Part shown: positions 53,936 to 63,129 of the stretch, piece after piece
Layout: each line of letters begins with the position of its first letter
How positions within the stretch are numbered: the first letter of the stretch is position 1
Origin: an uncultured Roseobacter sp.
GTDB taxonomy: Bacteria; Pseudomonadota; Alphaproteobacteria; Rhodobacterales; Rhodobacteraceae
DNA length: 64,000 nucleotides
Assembly: GCF_947492555.1 (NCBI RefSeq)
Contig: NZ_CANLNE010000003.1
Coordinates: 1,087,255 to 1,151,254, forward strand
Direction of reading: 5' to 3'
The notes under the pieces: generated by a model
The model's input: the letters and a program-made list of their open reading frames with translations, nothing else
Told to the model about the DNA's origin: nothing
Databases searched by the model: none
Made by a program: the position numbers and the translations under genes

Positions 53936-55117
53936 ATGAAGGTGCTGATTCACTCCCCGCTTGATCCCGATTTTGTGCAAGACCCCTACGCGCTCTATGC
54001 CCGTGTGCTGGCGGATGACCCCGTGCAATACTGGGAAGACTACGGGATGATGGCCGTCTTTGACGCCGCCACGGTGCACGCGCTGTTGCGGGATCGCAGG
54101 CTGGGGCGCGCCGTACCCGACGACCAACGCCGGCCTGTGCCCGCCCATCTGAAGCGCTTTGATGCTGTCGAGCGCCATTCAATGCTGGATCTCGAGCCGC
54201 CGACGCACACGCGGTTGCGCGGCCTTGTCCTGCGCGCTTTCACCTCGCGGCGGATCAAAGCGCTGGCCCCCGATATCGACGAGATCTGCACCGACCTCTT
54301 GAGCCGCTTTCCGGATGGGTCCTTCGACCTCATCCCGGCCTTTTGCACCGCCCTTCCCGTCCGGGTCATTGCGCGCCTGCTGGGCGTGCCGGAGGAGATG
54401 TCGGATCAACTCCTGCGCTGGTCGAACACGATGGTGGCGATGTATCAGGCCAACCGCACCCACCAGACCGAGGTGGCCGCAGATCAGGCGGCGGGTGAAT
54501 TCTCCGCGTTCCTTGCGAGCTACATCGAAAAGCGCCGGGCAGACCCGCGCGACGATCTGATCACCCATCTGATCGCGGCGGAGGAGGACGGCGAAAAACT
54601 CTCCCATCCGGAAATGATCGGGACCTGCATCCTGCTGCTGAACGCCGGGCACGAAGCAACGGTGCACACCCTGGGCAACGCGGTGAAAGCGCTGTTGGAA
54701 AATGAAACCCCCGCCAGCGCCCTCGCCCCGAATGCCATTGCCGCCACGGTCGAGGAAGCCCTGCGCTTTGACCCGCCGCTGCACATGTTCACGCGCTATG
54801 CCTATGAGGACATCGAGGTCGGCGGGCATCTCCTCGAAAAGGGCAAGCAAGTGGCGCTGATGCTGGGGGCTGCAGGGCGCGATCCTGCGCGTTTCAACGC
54901 GCCCGATCTCTTCGACCCGTTCCGTGACGTCGCCCCGCACGCAGCCTTTGGCGGCGGCCTGCATTTCTGCGTCGGCGCGCCCTTGGCCCGGCTTGAACTG
55001 CAGATGGGCCTGCGACGTCTCTTCGCCCATGCACCACACTTGAAACTGGTGGAAACGCCCACCTATTCAAACACCTACCACTTCCATGGGCTAACCCATC
55101 TGCAGGTGACGGCCTGA
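53936..55117 (+). CDS. Cytochrome P450
   Basis: 393 residues, soluble bacterial class. Haem-binding FGGGLHFCVGAPLARLE with the cysteine ligand, I-helix LNAGHEATVHT (threonine for oxygen activation), K-helix ExxR in VEEALRF. Start 53936 follows AAAGGGC. No ferredoxin or reductase gene next to it; the fpr gene 6.5 kb downstream may supply electrons in principle. Substrate unknown. Divergent from dctB, 59 bp apart. Confidence 0.93.
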   Translation: MKVLIHSPLDPDFVQDPYALYARVLADDPVQYWEDYGMMAVFDAATVHALLRDRRLGRAVPDDQRRPVPAHLKRFDAVERHSMLDLEPPTHTRLRGLVLRAFTSRRIKALAPDIDEICTDLLSRFPDGSFDLIPAFCTALPVRVIARLLGVPEEMSDQLLRWSNTMVAMYQANRTHQTEVAADQAAGEFSAFLASYIEKRRADPRDDLITHLIAAEEDGEKLSHPEMIGTCILLLNAGHEATVHTLGNAVKALLENETPASALAPNAIAATVEEALRFDPPLHMFTRYAYEDIEVGGHLLEKGKQVALMLGAAGRDPARFNAPDLFDPFRDVAPHAAFGGGLHFCVGAPLARLELQMGLRRLFAHAPHLKLVETPTYSNTYHFHGLTHLQVTA

Positions 55118-55190
55118 GCCGCGACAGGCTCACACCCGCAGCAAGCGCCCATCATAAAAATGCGGCGCCAGCCGCGCCGTTGGATCACGC

Positions 55191-55652
55191 CTAAAGCGGC
55201 AGCATTGTGGTCGATTTGATCTCTTCCATCGACAGCAGCGCCGTCACATTATGCACCCGCACCTCCGAGATCAGCGCCTGGTAAAAGGCGTCGTAAGCGC
55301 GCGCATTCTTCACCCGCACTTTAAGAATATAATCGATATCTCCCGCCAGCCGGTGCGCCTCCTGCACCTCGGGCCGGTCGCGCAACGCCTTCAGGAACGC
55401 CGCCTGCCACTCCGCTTCATGCTCCGACGTGCGGATCAGGACAAAGAAACATGCCTCGAACCCCAACGCCTCCGCATCCAGCACAACCGTCTGCTGACCG
55501 ATCACACCCGCATCCCGCATTTTCCGAATCCGGTTCCACACCGGCGTCTTGGAAGAGCCCACCTGGGCGGCGATTTCATCCAATGACTGGCTGGCATCGC
55601 GTTGCAGCTCGCCAAGGATTTTCCTGTCTGTGTCGTCTATGCGGACGCTCAT
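55191..55652 (-). CDS. Lrp/AsnC-family transcriptional regulator
   Basis: 153 residues. N-terminal HTH_AsnC (DDTDRKILGELQRDASQSLDEIAAQVGSSKTPVWNRIRKMRDAGVI) and a C-terminal RAM/ACT-like domain (HRLAGDIDYILKVRV). Divergent from cysG with 141 bp between starts. Because Lrp-type regulators often control the neighbouring divergent operon, and no CysB is seen, it is a candidate regulator of the sulfur-assimilation genes (inference). Confidence 0.92.
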   Translation of the reverse strand: MSVRIDDTDRKILGELQRDASQSLDEIAAQVGSSKTPVWNRIRKMRDAGVIGQQTVVLDAEALGFEACFFVLIRTSEHEAEWQAAFLKALRDRPEVQEAHRLAGDIDYILKVRVKNARAYDAFYQALISEVRVHNVTALLSMEEIKSTTMLPL

Positions 55653-55745
55653 CCTGCCTTTTCCCTCTCACATGGTCACTTGTTCTCTTTCTCAAGTAAA
55701 TCAGAACAAGCGTCCTTATCAACAGCAGAACCTAGCGAATACCCG

Positions 55746-55782
55746 GGAAAATTTCCTATATTGGACCCAAGAAATTTCGAAA
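55746..55782. promoter_or_regulatory. AT-rich palindromes upstream of cysG, possible Lrp-type sites
   Basis: GGAAAATTTCC (55746–55756, perfect with one central base) and GAAATTTC with overlapping TTTCGAAA (55771–55782) are related AT-rich palindromes about 25 bases apart, just ahead of the cysG start at 55794. Lrp-family regulators bind such AT-rich elements. TATATT near 55758 resembles a −10 hexamer, which would put the second element at the transcript start. Confidence 0.4.
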
Positions 55783-55793
55783 GGCTGAGCCTC

Positions 55794-57206
55794 ATGGACC
55801 ATTTTCCGATCTTCCTGCGCGTTGAAGGCCGCCGCATCGTCCTGTCGGGCGGCGGCGAGGCTGCACTGGCCAAGCTGCGCCTGTTGATGAAGACAGCGGG
55901 TCACATCACGGTATTCAGTGCTGATCCGGCCCCTGAGATCGTTGCATGGGCGGAAAACGGAAAACTGCGCCTTGTGCGCCGCGCCATGGCCCCCGGTGAC
56001 ACCCTTTGCGCCGCACTCTTCTACGCCGCCGATGAGGATGACGCCGAGGATGCCCGCACCGCTGCCATCGCCCGCGCGGATGGTGCCCTGGTGAATGTGG
56101 TGGACAACCTCGAAGACAGCCAGTTCATCACCCCGGCCATCGTGGACCGCGATCCTGTGACCATCGCCATCGGCACCGAGGGGGCCGCCCCGGTGCTCGC
56201 CCGCGCGATCAAGGCGGACCTCGAAGAACGTCTGCCCGTCGCTCTCGGTCCGCTTGCCCGCATCGGCAAGACCTTCCGCAAAGCCGCCGAGGCCCTACCT
56301 TTTGGACGCGCTCGGCGGGATTTCTGGCGCGACTATTACTTCAACGCAGGCCCTGCCGCGATCACCGGCGGCGAGACGGCTGTTCAGGGCGCACTGGACG
56401 AGCTGCTCACCGACCATCTCGCGCGCAAGGCCCGCCCCGGTCATGTACATTTCGTGGGCGGCGGCCCGGGCGACCCGGACCTGCTGACCATGAAAGCGCG
56501 CCGCCTTTTGGATGAGGCCGACGTGGTGATCTACGACCGGCTGATCAGCCAGCCGATCCTCGAACTGGCCCGCCGTGAGGCGGTGATGATCGACGTGGGC
56601 AAGGAGGCATTCGGCCCCTCCACCCCGCAGGAAACCATCAACGATCTGATCGTTGAGCACGCGCAAAGAGGCGCGCAGGTGGTGCGGTTGAAATCCGGCG
56701 ATGCCACCGTCTTTGGTCGCCTCGACGAAGAGATCGATGCGCTGGACGCGCATCAGATCGCCTGGAGCATTGTGCCGGGCATCACTTCTGCCTCCGCCGC
56801 CGTGGCGGAAATCGGTCAGAGCCTGACAAAGCGCGGGCGCAACTCCTCCGTGCGGTTCCTGACCGGCCACGACATGAAAGGGTTTGCCGATCATGACTGG
56901 GCCACGCTTGCACGTCCCGGCGAGGTCGCCGCGATCTACATGGGCAAGAAATCCGCGCGCTTCATTCAGGGCCGCCTGATCATGCATGGCGCGGACCGCC
57001 ACACGCCTGTGACCGTGATCGAAAACGCCTCCCGCCCGGAGCAGCGCATTCTGGACACCACGCTGGACGCGCTGCCCACGGCGCTGGCGGCTGCAGAGAT
57101 GTCCGGCCCGGCGCTCACCTTCTACGGGCTGGCCCCGCGCGACGCGGTGCAGGCGCAGACCGACAACCCCTACTCTTCCCCCATCCAAGCACAGGAGGCG
57201 CTCTGA
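55794..57206 (+). CDS. cysG: Siroheme synthase (CysG): dehydrogenase/ferrochelatase + uroporphyrinogen-III methyltransferase
   Basis: 470 residues. Residues about 1–150 make precorrin-2 to sirohydrochlorin and insert iron (FLRVEGRRIVLSGGGEAALAKLRLL). The C-terminal SUMT domain (about 220–460) has HFVGGGPGDPDLLTMKARRLL, VVIYDRLIS, VRLKSGDATVFGR, VPGITSASA. Provides sirohaem to the sulfite reductase encoded two genes downstream. Its stop shares one base with the DUF2849 start. Confidence 0.96.
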   Translation: MDHFPIFLRVEGRRIVLSGGGEAALAKLRLLMKTAGHITVFSADPAPEIVAWAENGKLRLVRRAMAPGDTLCAALFYAADEDDAEDARTAAIARADGALVNVVDNLEDSQFITPAIVDRDPVTIAIGTEGAAPVLARAIKADLEERLPVALGPLARIGKTFRKAAEALPFGRARRDFWRDYYFNAGPAAITGGETAVQGALDELLTDHLARKARPGHVHFVGGGPGDPDLLTMKARRLLDEADVVIYDRLISQPILELARREAVMIDVGKEAFGPSTPQETINDLIVEHAQRGAQVVRLKSGDATVFGRLDEEIDALDAHQIAWSIVPGITSASAAVAEIGQSLTKRGRNSSVRFLTGHDMKGFADHDWATLARPGEVAAIYMGKKSARFIQGRLIMHGADRHTPVTVIENASRPEQRILDTTLDALPTALAAAEMSGPALTFYGLAPRDAVQAQTDNPYSSPIQAQEAL

Positions 57207-57511
57207 TGCCCCGCGCATTTACCCCCAAAGTTGTGACCGCAAACGCCCTGCTCGAAGGCGATGTCATCTATCAGACGGCGACCGGATGGAGCCGTGATCT
57301 GGCCGAGGCCGAGGTGCTGACCGATGAGGCCGACGCCGATCTGCGCCTGATTGATGCAGCCCAGCAGGTGGACAGCGTTGTAGGCGCCTATCTGGCCGAT
57401 GTGGATGCCAGCGCAGACACGCCCAAGCCCACACATTTCCGTGAAGACTTCCGCGCCAAAGGGCCGTCCAACTACGCCCACGGCAAGCAAGAGGCAGCCA
57501 GCCATGTATAA
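57206..57511 (+). CDS. DUF2849 family protein
   Basis: 101 residues beginning MPRAFTPKVVTANALLEGDVIYQT, then acidic and polar to the end. DUF2849 genes occur beside sulfite reductase in alphaproteobacteria and are thought to assist it, function unknown. Overlaps cysG by one base and sulfite reductase by eight bases, so translation is tightly coupled. Confidence 0.88.
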   Translation: MPRAFTPKVVTANALLEGDVIYQTATGWSRDLAEAEVLTDEADADLRLIDAAQQVDSVVGAYLADVDASADTPKPTHFREDFRAKGPSNYAHGKQEAASHV

Positions 57512-59168
57512 CTATACCGACTTCGACACCGCCTTCATCAAGGAACGCAACGCCCAGTTCCGCGCCCAGGTCGAGCGCCGCATCGACGGATCGCTGACCG
57601 AGGATGAATTCAAGCCGCTGCGTCTGATGAACGGGCTCTACCTGCAGCTGCACGCCTATATGCTGCGCGTGGCGATCCCCTATGGCACGTTGAACAGCCG
57701 CCAGATGCATGTGCTGGCCGACATCGCGGACAAGTGGGACAAGGGCTATGGCCATTTCACCACGCGCCAGAACATCCAGTACAACTGGCCGCAACTGCGC
57801 GACGTGCCGGATATGCTGGATGCACTGGGTGAGGTGCAGATGCACGCGATCCAGACCTCGGGCAATACCATCCGCAACGTGACCGCAGACCATTTCGCGG
57901 GTGCCGCGGCAGATGAGATTGCCGATCCGCGCCCTGTGGCAGAGCTGATCCGTCAGTGGTCCACCGACCATCCGGAATTCCAGTTCCTGCCGCGCAAGTT
58001 CAAGGTGGCCGTGACCGGCTCGCCAAATGACCGGGCGGTGACCAAGGCGCATGACATTGGTCTGCGCATGGTTGAGCGCGACGGTGTTGCCGGTTTTGAG
58101 GTGATCGTGGGCGGCGGTCTGGGGCGCACGCCGATGATCGGCAAGGTGCTGAAAGACTTCCTGCCGCGCGAAGACCTGCTGCCCTATCTGGAGGCCATTG
58201 TCAGCGTCTACAACCTGCTGGGTCGCCGCGACAACAAGTATAAGGCGCGGATCAAGATCACCCTGCATGAGAACGGGCTGGAGGATTTCAGCGCGCGGGT
58301 CGAGGAACGCTATGCGCTGATCCGGCCGCAGTTCACCGGTGTGGATCAGCAGATGCTGGCTGCGATCGAGGCCGATTTCGCCCTGCCGACCTTCCGTCAG
58401 GAAAAGGTGCGGGAATATCACGAGGCGCGCGACCACTATCCCGCGTTCCGCAGCTGGGCCGATACCAACCTCGCCGAGCACCGCGAACCGGGCTATGCGA
58501 TTGTCACGATCAGCCTCAAGGCCCATGGCGCCACGCCGGGCGATGCCACCTCGGCGCAGATGCGCCTGATGGCCGATCTCGCCAAACGCTACGGTCATGA
58601 TGAGCTGCGCATCAGCCACGAGCAGAACGTGATCCTGCCGCATGTGCATAAGAACGACCTGCCATCGGTCTATTCCGCGCTGCGTGCTGCCGGTCTGGGC
58701 ACCGCCAATGTCGGTCTGATTTCCGACATCATCGCCTGCCCCGGCATGGATTACTGCGCGCTGGCCACGGCGCGCTCGATCCCGATTGCGCAGGAAATCG
58801 CGACACGCTTTGACGAGCTGAAGTTGGAGCATGACGTCGGGCCACTCAAGATCAAGATCTCCGGCTGCATCAACGCCTGTGGGCACCACCATGTGGGGCA
58901 TATCGGCATTCTCGGCCTCGACCGGGCTGGTGTGGAGAACTACCAGATCACGCTGGGCGGGGACGGCACCGAAGACGCCAGCATTGGCGAGCGGGCGGGT
59001 CCAGGCTTCTCTGCCGAGGAGATCATCCCGGCCATCGAACGTCTGGTGCTGGCCTATCTTGAGTTGCGCGATGAGCCAGCAGAGACCTTCCTGCAGACCT
59101 ATCGTCGCCTTGGCCTCGCCCCCTTCAAAGCCGCCCTCTACCCCGAGGCACAGGCCAATGCCGCTTGA
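57504..59168 (+). CDS. cysI: Assimilatory sulfite reductase (ferredoxin/nitrite-reductase family)
   Basis: 554 residues. Reduces sulfite to sulfide. The [4Fe-4S]–sirohaem cysteines are present: Cys412 and Cys418 (ACPGMDYC) and Cys455, Cys459 (SGCINACGHH). Two ferredoxin-like/NiR repeats (about 50–240 and 320–550). Substrate preference is sulfite by operon context; nitrite reductases share the fold. Start 57504 (MYNYTDFDTAF). Confidence 0.93.
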   Translation: MYNYTDFDTAFIKERNAQFRAQVERRIDGSLTEDEFKPLRLMNGLYLQLHAYMLRVAIPYGTLNSRQMHVLADIADKWDKGYGHFTTRQNIQYNWPQLRDVPDMLDALGEVQMHAIQTSGNTIRNVTADHFAGAAADEIADPRPVAELIRQWSTDHPEFQFLPRKFKVAVTGSPNDRAVTKAHDIGLRMVERDGVAGFEVIVGGGLGRTPMIGKVLKDFLPREDLLPYLEAIVSVYNLLGRRDNKYKARIKITLHENGLEDFSARVEERYALIRPQFTGVDQQMLAAIEADFALPTFRQEKVREYHEARDHYPAFRSWADTNLAEHREPGYAIVTISLKAHGATPGDATSAQMRLMADLAKRYGHDELRISHEQNVILPHVHKNDLPSVYSALRAAGLGTANVGLISDIIACPGMDYCALATARSIPIAQEIATRFDELKLEHDVGPLKIKISGCINACGHHHVGHIGILGLDRAGVENYQITLGGDGTEDASIGERAGPGFSAEEIIPAIERLVLAYLELRDEPAETFLQTYRRLGLAPFKAALYPEAQANAA

Positions 59169-59907
59169 TCACCCTGCTCCCCAGGACGATCTGATCCTGC
59201 GCACTAAGGTGGACCAGCTGAATGACCGGCTGCGCCACCATAGTGCGACGGATGTACTGCACGCGGCACGTGACGACGTGCCCGATCTGGCGCTGGTGTC
59301 CAGCTTTGGCGCGGAATCCGTGGCCTTGCTGCACCTGACCGCCATGGTGGATCGGGATATCCCGGTGCTGTTCATCGACACCGAGATGCTTTTCACCGAG
59401 ACGCTGGTCTACCAGCAAGAGGTGGCGGAGCGGCTGGGTCTGCGCAACCTGCGGATCCTCCGCAGCGAAGATGTGCGGCGCGAGGACCCCGATGGCACCC
59501 TGCACCAACGTGACACCGATGCCTGCTGTGCCCTGCGCAAGACGCGCCCCCTGAACGCCGCCCTTGCGCAGCACGGCGGCTGGATCACCGGGCGCAAGCG
59601 GTTCCAGTCAGGCCAGCGCGCTGAACTGGACTTCTTTGAGGTGGAAGCAGGCACGGGCCGCATCAAGGTCAACCCGCTGGCCTATTGGCAACCGGGCGAT
59701 GTAGCCGATTACATTGCCGAAAACCGCCTGCCCCGCCATCCGTTGGTGGCCCAGGGTTATCCTTCTATCGGATGTGCGCCCTGCACCTCCCCCGTTTCCG
59801 CTGGCGAAGACCCCCGCGCGGGCCGCTGGCGCAATTCTGACAAGAACGAATGTGGCATTCACTTCGTGAATGGCAAAGCGATCCGCTTGGGATCGACGAC
59901 AAAATGA
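59158..59907 (+). CDS. cysH: Adenylyl-sulfate (APS/PAPS) reductase, [4Fe-4S] type
   Basis: 249 residues. Reduces activated sulfate to sulfite. The pair Cys123-Cys124 (ACCALRK) and Cys206-X2-Cys209 (GCAPCTSP) mark the iron–sulfur APS reductase form; the catalytic cysteine is Cys232 in ECGIH. P-loop-like SSFGAES. Start 59158 overlaps cysI by 11 bases. Links sulfate activation to the sulfite reductase upstream. Confidence 0.95.
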   Translation: MPLDHPAPQDDLILRTKVDQLNDRLRHHSATDVLHAARDDVPDLALVSSFGAESVALLHLTAMVDRDIPVLFIDTEMLFTETLVYQQEVAERLGLRNLRILRSEDVRREDPDGTLHQRDTDACCALRKTRPLNAALAQHGGWITGRKRFQSGQRAELDFFEVEAGTGRIKVNPLAYWQPGDVADYIAENRLPRHPLVAQGYPSIGCAPCTSPVSAGEDPRAGRWRNSDKNECGIHFVNGKAIRLGSTTK

Positions 59908-59926
59908 TCCGCACAGGAGCCCCTTT

Positions 59927-60346
59927 ATGAGCACGCTTGTTACAGACACCGGTTTTTCCAGCGACGACTGGCAGGAACCCTTCATCACCCTGGACGCGGC
60001 TAATGACGCCAGCGCGCTGGACGTGCCATCGGATGCTGATCCGGCCGCCATCCCGCTCTGCGGTGGGTTGCAGATGATCCGTGTCGATTTCCCCTCCTCC
60101 GCCGATGGGCGTGGCTTTACCATCGCGCGGCAACTGCGCCTGCGCGGCTTCACCGGTCGGTTGCGCGCCAAGGGGCATGTGCTGGCCGATCAATACGCCA
60201 TGGCGCGTCGGTCGGGCTTTGACGAGGTGGAAATCTCTGACGAGCTGGCCGCGCGGCAACCGCAGGACCAATGGCAGTTCCGTGCCAACTGGCAGGACAA
60301 CAACTATCAGGCACGGCTGCGTGGCACCGGTGCACCGGTGGCGTAA
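59927..60346 (+). CDS. DUF934 family protein
   Basis: 139 residues. Core IRVDFPSSADGRGFTIARQLRLRGFTGRLRAKGHVLADQYAMARRSGFDEVEI. DUF934 genes follow cysH in many proteobacterial sulfur operons; role unproven. Start after CAGGAGCCC. Confidence 0.9.
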   Translation: MSTLVTDTGFSSDDWQEPFITLDAANDASALDVPSDADPAAIPLCGGLQMIRVDFPSSADGRGFTIARQLRLRGFTGRLRAKGHVLADQYAMARRSGFDEVEISDELAARQPQDQWQFRANWQDNNYQARLRGTGAPVA

Positions 60347-60425
60347 CGCGGCTGATTGACGCCTTTCCCCTCTCCATTCTTCTTTCTAAAAGGGACGCGC
60401 AGGTGTAAGCCTGCGTTGACATATT

Positions 60426-61274
60426 ATGACCGAGCAAACACCCGTGACCGAAGCATCCGCCGTCAAGATCCCCACGCTGCCCGACGCGCAGACCGTAACC
60501 TCTGTTCAGCATTGGACGGACCGTCTGTTTTCCTTCCGCGTGACGCGGCCCGCAAGCTTGCGGTTCCGCTCAGGCGAGTTCGTGATGATCGGCCTGATGG
60601 GCGACCCGCACCCCGAGACCGGCAAGCAAAAACCGCTGCTGCGCGCCTATTCTATCGCCTCGCCCTCCTGGGATGAGGAGTTGGAGTTCTACTCGATCAA
60701 AGTACAGGACGGCCCGCTGACCTCCAAGCTGCAGCACATTCAGCCGGGGGATGAGATCATCCTGCGCCCCAAGCCTGTGGGCACGCTGGTGCATGACGCG
60801 CTGCTGCCGGGCAAGCGGCTGTGGTTCTTTGCCACCGGCACCGGCTTTGCGCCCTTCGCCTCGCTGCTGCGCGATCCGCAGACCTATGAGGACTATGATC
60901 AGGTCATCGTGACCCACACCTGCCGCGACGTGGCGGAACTGGAATATGGCCGCCAGCTGATCGACAACCTGCGCACGGACGAGATGATGCTGGAACTGCT
61001 GGGCGAAGAGAACCTCGCCAAGCTCACTTACTACCCCACCACAACGCGGGAAGAGAGCCCCAAGATGGGCCGCATCACCACGCTGCTGAAAGACGGGACT
61101 GTCTTTGCCGATCTGGGCATCGAGGGCATCTCGGCTGAGACGGACCGCGCCATGGTCTGCGGCTCCATGGGGCTGAACACCGACCTGAAGGAGATCCTGG
61201 AAGGGTTCGGCCTCGAAGAAGGCGCCAACTCCGATCCCAAACACTACGTGGTGGAAAAAGCCTTCGTCGGCTGA
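60426..61274 (+). CDS. fpr: Ferredoxin–NADP+ reductase
   Basis: 282 residues. FAD-binding domain with LLRAYSIASPSWDEELEFYSIKV and TSKLQHIQPGDEI; NADP-binding domain with FATGTGFAPFASLLRD, CGSMGLNTDLKEIL and C-terminal aromatic stretch YVVEKAF. Can reduce ferredoxin for the sulfite reductase; in other bacteria it also serves oxidative stress. Ends the operon, with a terminator 20 bases on. Confidence 0.95.
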   Translation: MTEQTPVTEASAVKIPTLPDAQTVTSVQHWTDRLFSFRVTRPASLRFRSGEFVMIGLMGDPHPETGKQKPLLRAYSIASPSWDEELEFYSIKVQDGPLTSKLQHIQPGDEIILRPKPVGTLVHDALLPGKRLWFFATGTGFAPFASLLRDPQTYEDYDQVIVTHTCRDVAELEYGRQLIDNLRTDEMMLELLGEENLAKLTYYPTTTREESPKMGRITTLLKDGTVFADLGIEGISAETDRAMVCGSMGLNTDLKEILEGFGLEEGANSDPKHYVVEKAFVG

Positions 61275-61294
61275 CCGACACGCAGATCCAAACG

Positions 61295-61328
61295 AAAACG
61301 CCCGGGCCCTCAGACCCGGGCGTTTTTT
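61295..61328. terminator. Bidirectional intrinsic terminator after fpr
   Basis: AAAACGCCCGGG (61295–61306) and CCCGGGCGTTTT (61315–61326), 12 bp, loop 8, followed by TT. Lies between fpr and the convergent alanine-rich gene and can end both. Confidence 0.9.
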
Positions 61329-61342
61329 ATTGTGAAGAGCGG

Positions 61343-62161
61343 TTACTGAACGCCCAGAGCGGTGCGCAACTGGGTCAGCGCGGCTTGCAACAGTTCAGGA
61401 TTGTCCTGCGCCTGCCGCACGCTGTTGGTCAGCACCAGCTTTTGTGACGTGCCCAGATCGGAGTTTTCGATCATCTCCGTCACCTTGGCGAAGTCGAACC
61501 CGTCCACTGTCAGCGCATCCTCGGCCTTCGCGTCATCCACGGCAGCAACGGTATCGGTCGCCTCATCCGCGGTGACGGCGGCGGTTTCCGTGCCGTCTTG
61601 CGCCGCCTCTGCCGCAGTATCCACGGCGTCATTGGTTGTCGCGGTTTCTGTCGCGCCGTCAACCGCGTCGCTGGCCGCGTCCGCGGCATTCTCCGCTGCC
61701 TCTTGCGTGGCATCAACTGCGCCACTTGCGGCTTCGGTCGTCGCCTGCGCTGCGGTGCTGGCGCCTTCCTCTACTGCATCGGCGGTCGCTGTCGCAGTTT
61801 CTGTCGCAGCATCCGCAACACTCTCTGCCGCTTGCTCGGTCGCATCGACCGCATCGCTGGCAGCTTCAGACGTCGCGGTTGTCGCGTCTTCCATCAGATT
61901 TGCCACACCCTCTGCGGCATCGCTCGCGGCTTCCGTTGTCGCGTCCACCGCATCTCCCGCGGCCTCTGCGACCGAGCTTGCCGCCTCGCTCACCGCGTCA
62001 GCAGCATCGCCAAGGGCTTCTTCCGCCGTTTCAAGCGGTGCGACCTCTTCTACGGTTTCCGCCGTATCCTGGACGACCTCGGCAGGGTTTTGACCGGAAT
62101 AAAGCAGATATCCACCGCCGATGATCACGGCAGCCAGTAGTATCCAGACGAGATTTTTCAT
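61343..62161 (-). CDS. Membrane-anchored alanine-rich repeat protein, hypothetical
   Basis: 272 residues. N-terminal hydrophobic helix (residues ~3–22, LVWILLAAVIIGGGYLLY), then about 160 residues of Ala/Thr/Asp/Glu-rich heptad- or 11-residue-like repeats (DAVDATEQAAES, EAASGAVDATQE), then an ordered C-terminus (about 215–272, VDGFDFAKVTEMIENSDLGTSQK). Likely a long coiled or extended envelope protein. No function known. Convergent with fpr. Confidence 0.75.
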   Translation of the reverse strand: MKNLVWILLAAVIIGGGYLLYSGQNPAEVVQDTAETVEEVAPLETAEEALGDAADAVSEAASSVAEAAGDAVDATTEAASDAAEGVANLMEDATTATSEAASDAVDATEQAAESVADAATETATATADAVEEGASTAAQATTEAASGAVDATQEAAENAADAASDAVDGATETATTNDAVDTAAEAAQDGTETAAVTADEATDTVAAVDDAKAEDALTVDGFDFAKVTEMIENSDLGTSQKLVLTNSVRQAQDNPELLQAALTQLRTALGVQ

Positions 62162-62364
62162 TTTGTTCTTCCCTCTCTAGCGCCCCGGGGCCCGTCATCG
62201 GGCCTTGTTGAGCGTTGTAATGTCAGTTGCGCATCAGGGATAAAACCATCAAAGGGGAAAACCGTTCCAATCGGCCCATTCCGGCCTATTTTGCGGCTTG
62301 AAGAAGACCCGCACCGCAGGTAACTTGCGGTTTCAGATTTATCAACAATTCAAGGACGACCATC

Positions 62365-62910
62365 ATCGCTCGCAGACCCCACAACGCACCGCCGCAAAGA
62401 GACACCGGCCCGCGCGTCAACGACAAGATCCGAAGCCCAGAGATCCGCCTGATCGGTGCCGATGGCGAAAATGTCGGTGTCGTATCCCCGGACCGCGCCA
62501 TGGATATGGCGGATGAAGCCGGTCTGGACCTCGTCGAAATTTCGCCGAACGCGAACCCACCGGTCTGCAAGATCATGGACTTCGGCAAGTTCAAATACGA
62601 GACGCAGAAACGCGAGGCCGAGGCGCGCAAGAAGCAGAAGATCATCGAGATCAAAGAGGTCAAGTTCCGCCCGAACACCGACACCAATGACTACGATGTG
62701 AAGATGCGTAACGTCTTCAAGTTCCTGGAAAACGGCGACAAGGTGAAGATCACCCTGCGGTTTCGCGGGCGCGAGATGGCGCACCAGAATCTGGGCCGCG
62801 AATTGCTGGAGCGGGTCGCCGAGGATACCAAGGACGCAGGCCGGGTGGAGAACTTCCCCAAGATGGAAGGCCGCCAGATGGTCATGCTGATCGGACCCCT
62901 GCCGAAGTGA
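62365..62910 (+). CDS. infC: Translation initiation factor IF-3 with non-AUG (ATC) start
   Basis: 181 residues. From ATC 62365 the frame reads [21 protein letters not shown], the conserved alphaproteobacterial IF-3 start, and continues without an earlier ATG; the first in-frame ATG (62500) would delete 45 conserved residues. AAGGAC is seven bases upstream. IF-3 normally rejects non-AUG starts, so an ATC/AUU start lets IF-3 repress its own synthesis. C-terminal domain [16 protein letters not shown] intact. Confidence 0.93.
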   Translation: MARRPHNAPPQRDTGPRVNDKIRSPEIRLIGADGENVGVVSPDRAMDMADEAGLDLVEISPNANPPVCKIMDFGKFKYETQKREAEARKKQKIIEIKEVKFRPNTDTNDYDVKMRNVFKFLENGDKVKITLRFRGREMAHQNLGRELLERVAEDTKDAGRVENFPKMEGRQMVMLIGPLPK

Positions 62911-62929
62911 TCCCTGAGAATTTTAGCGC

Positions 62930-62962
62930 AAACGCCCTATCCTTACGGATGGGGCGTTTTTT
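62930..62962 (+). terminator. Intrinsic terminator of infC
   Basis: AAACGCCCTATCC (62930–62942) and GGATGGGGCGTTT (62947–62959), 13 pairs with one G·T, loop TTAC, then TTT. Confidence 0.88.
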
Positions 62963-63129
62963 GTTTTCTACGTGGCAAACGACGCTGTGGCTACTGGCCG
63001 CCAAAGCCTGAGACCGGAGTATCGAACGATCTGAGTGTGCACATGCGGTACGACTGTTCGAATCCTCTCAAACCGGGCAAAAGGGTCAGGATAGGCGCAA
63101 CACCCGCGTCAGGACAGCGGAGCGCCCAG

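Noticed and set aside
63040..63100. tRNA-like remnant (TTCGAATCC near 63056)
   Set aside because: The T-loop-like string is there, but the flanking stems do not pair and no acceptor or anticodon arms exist.
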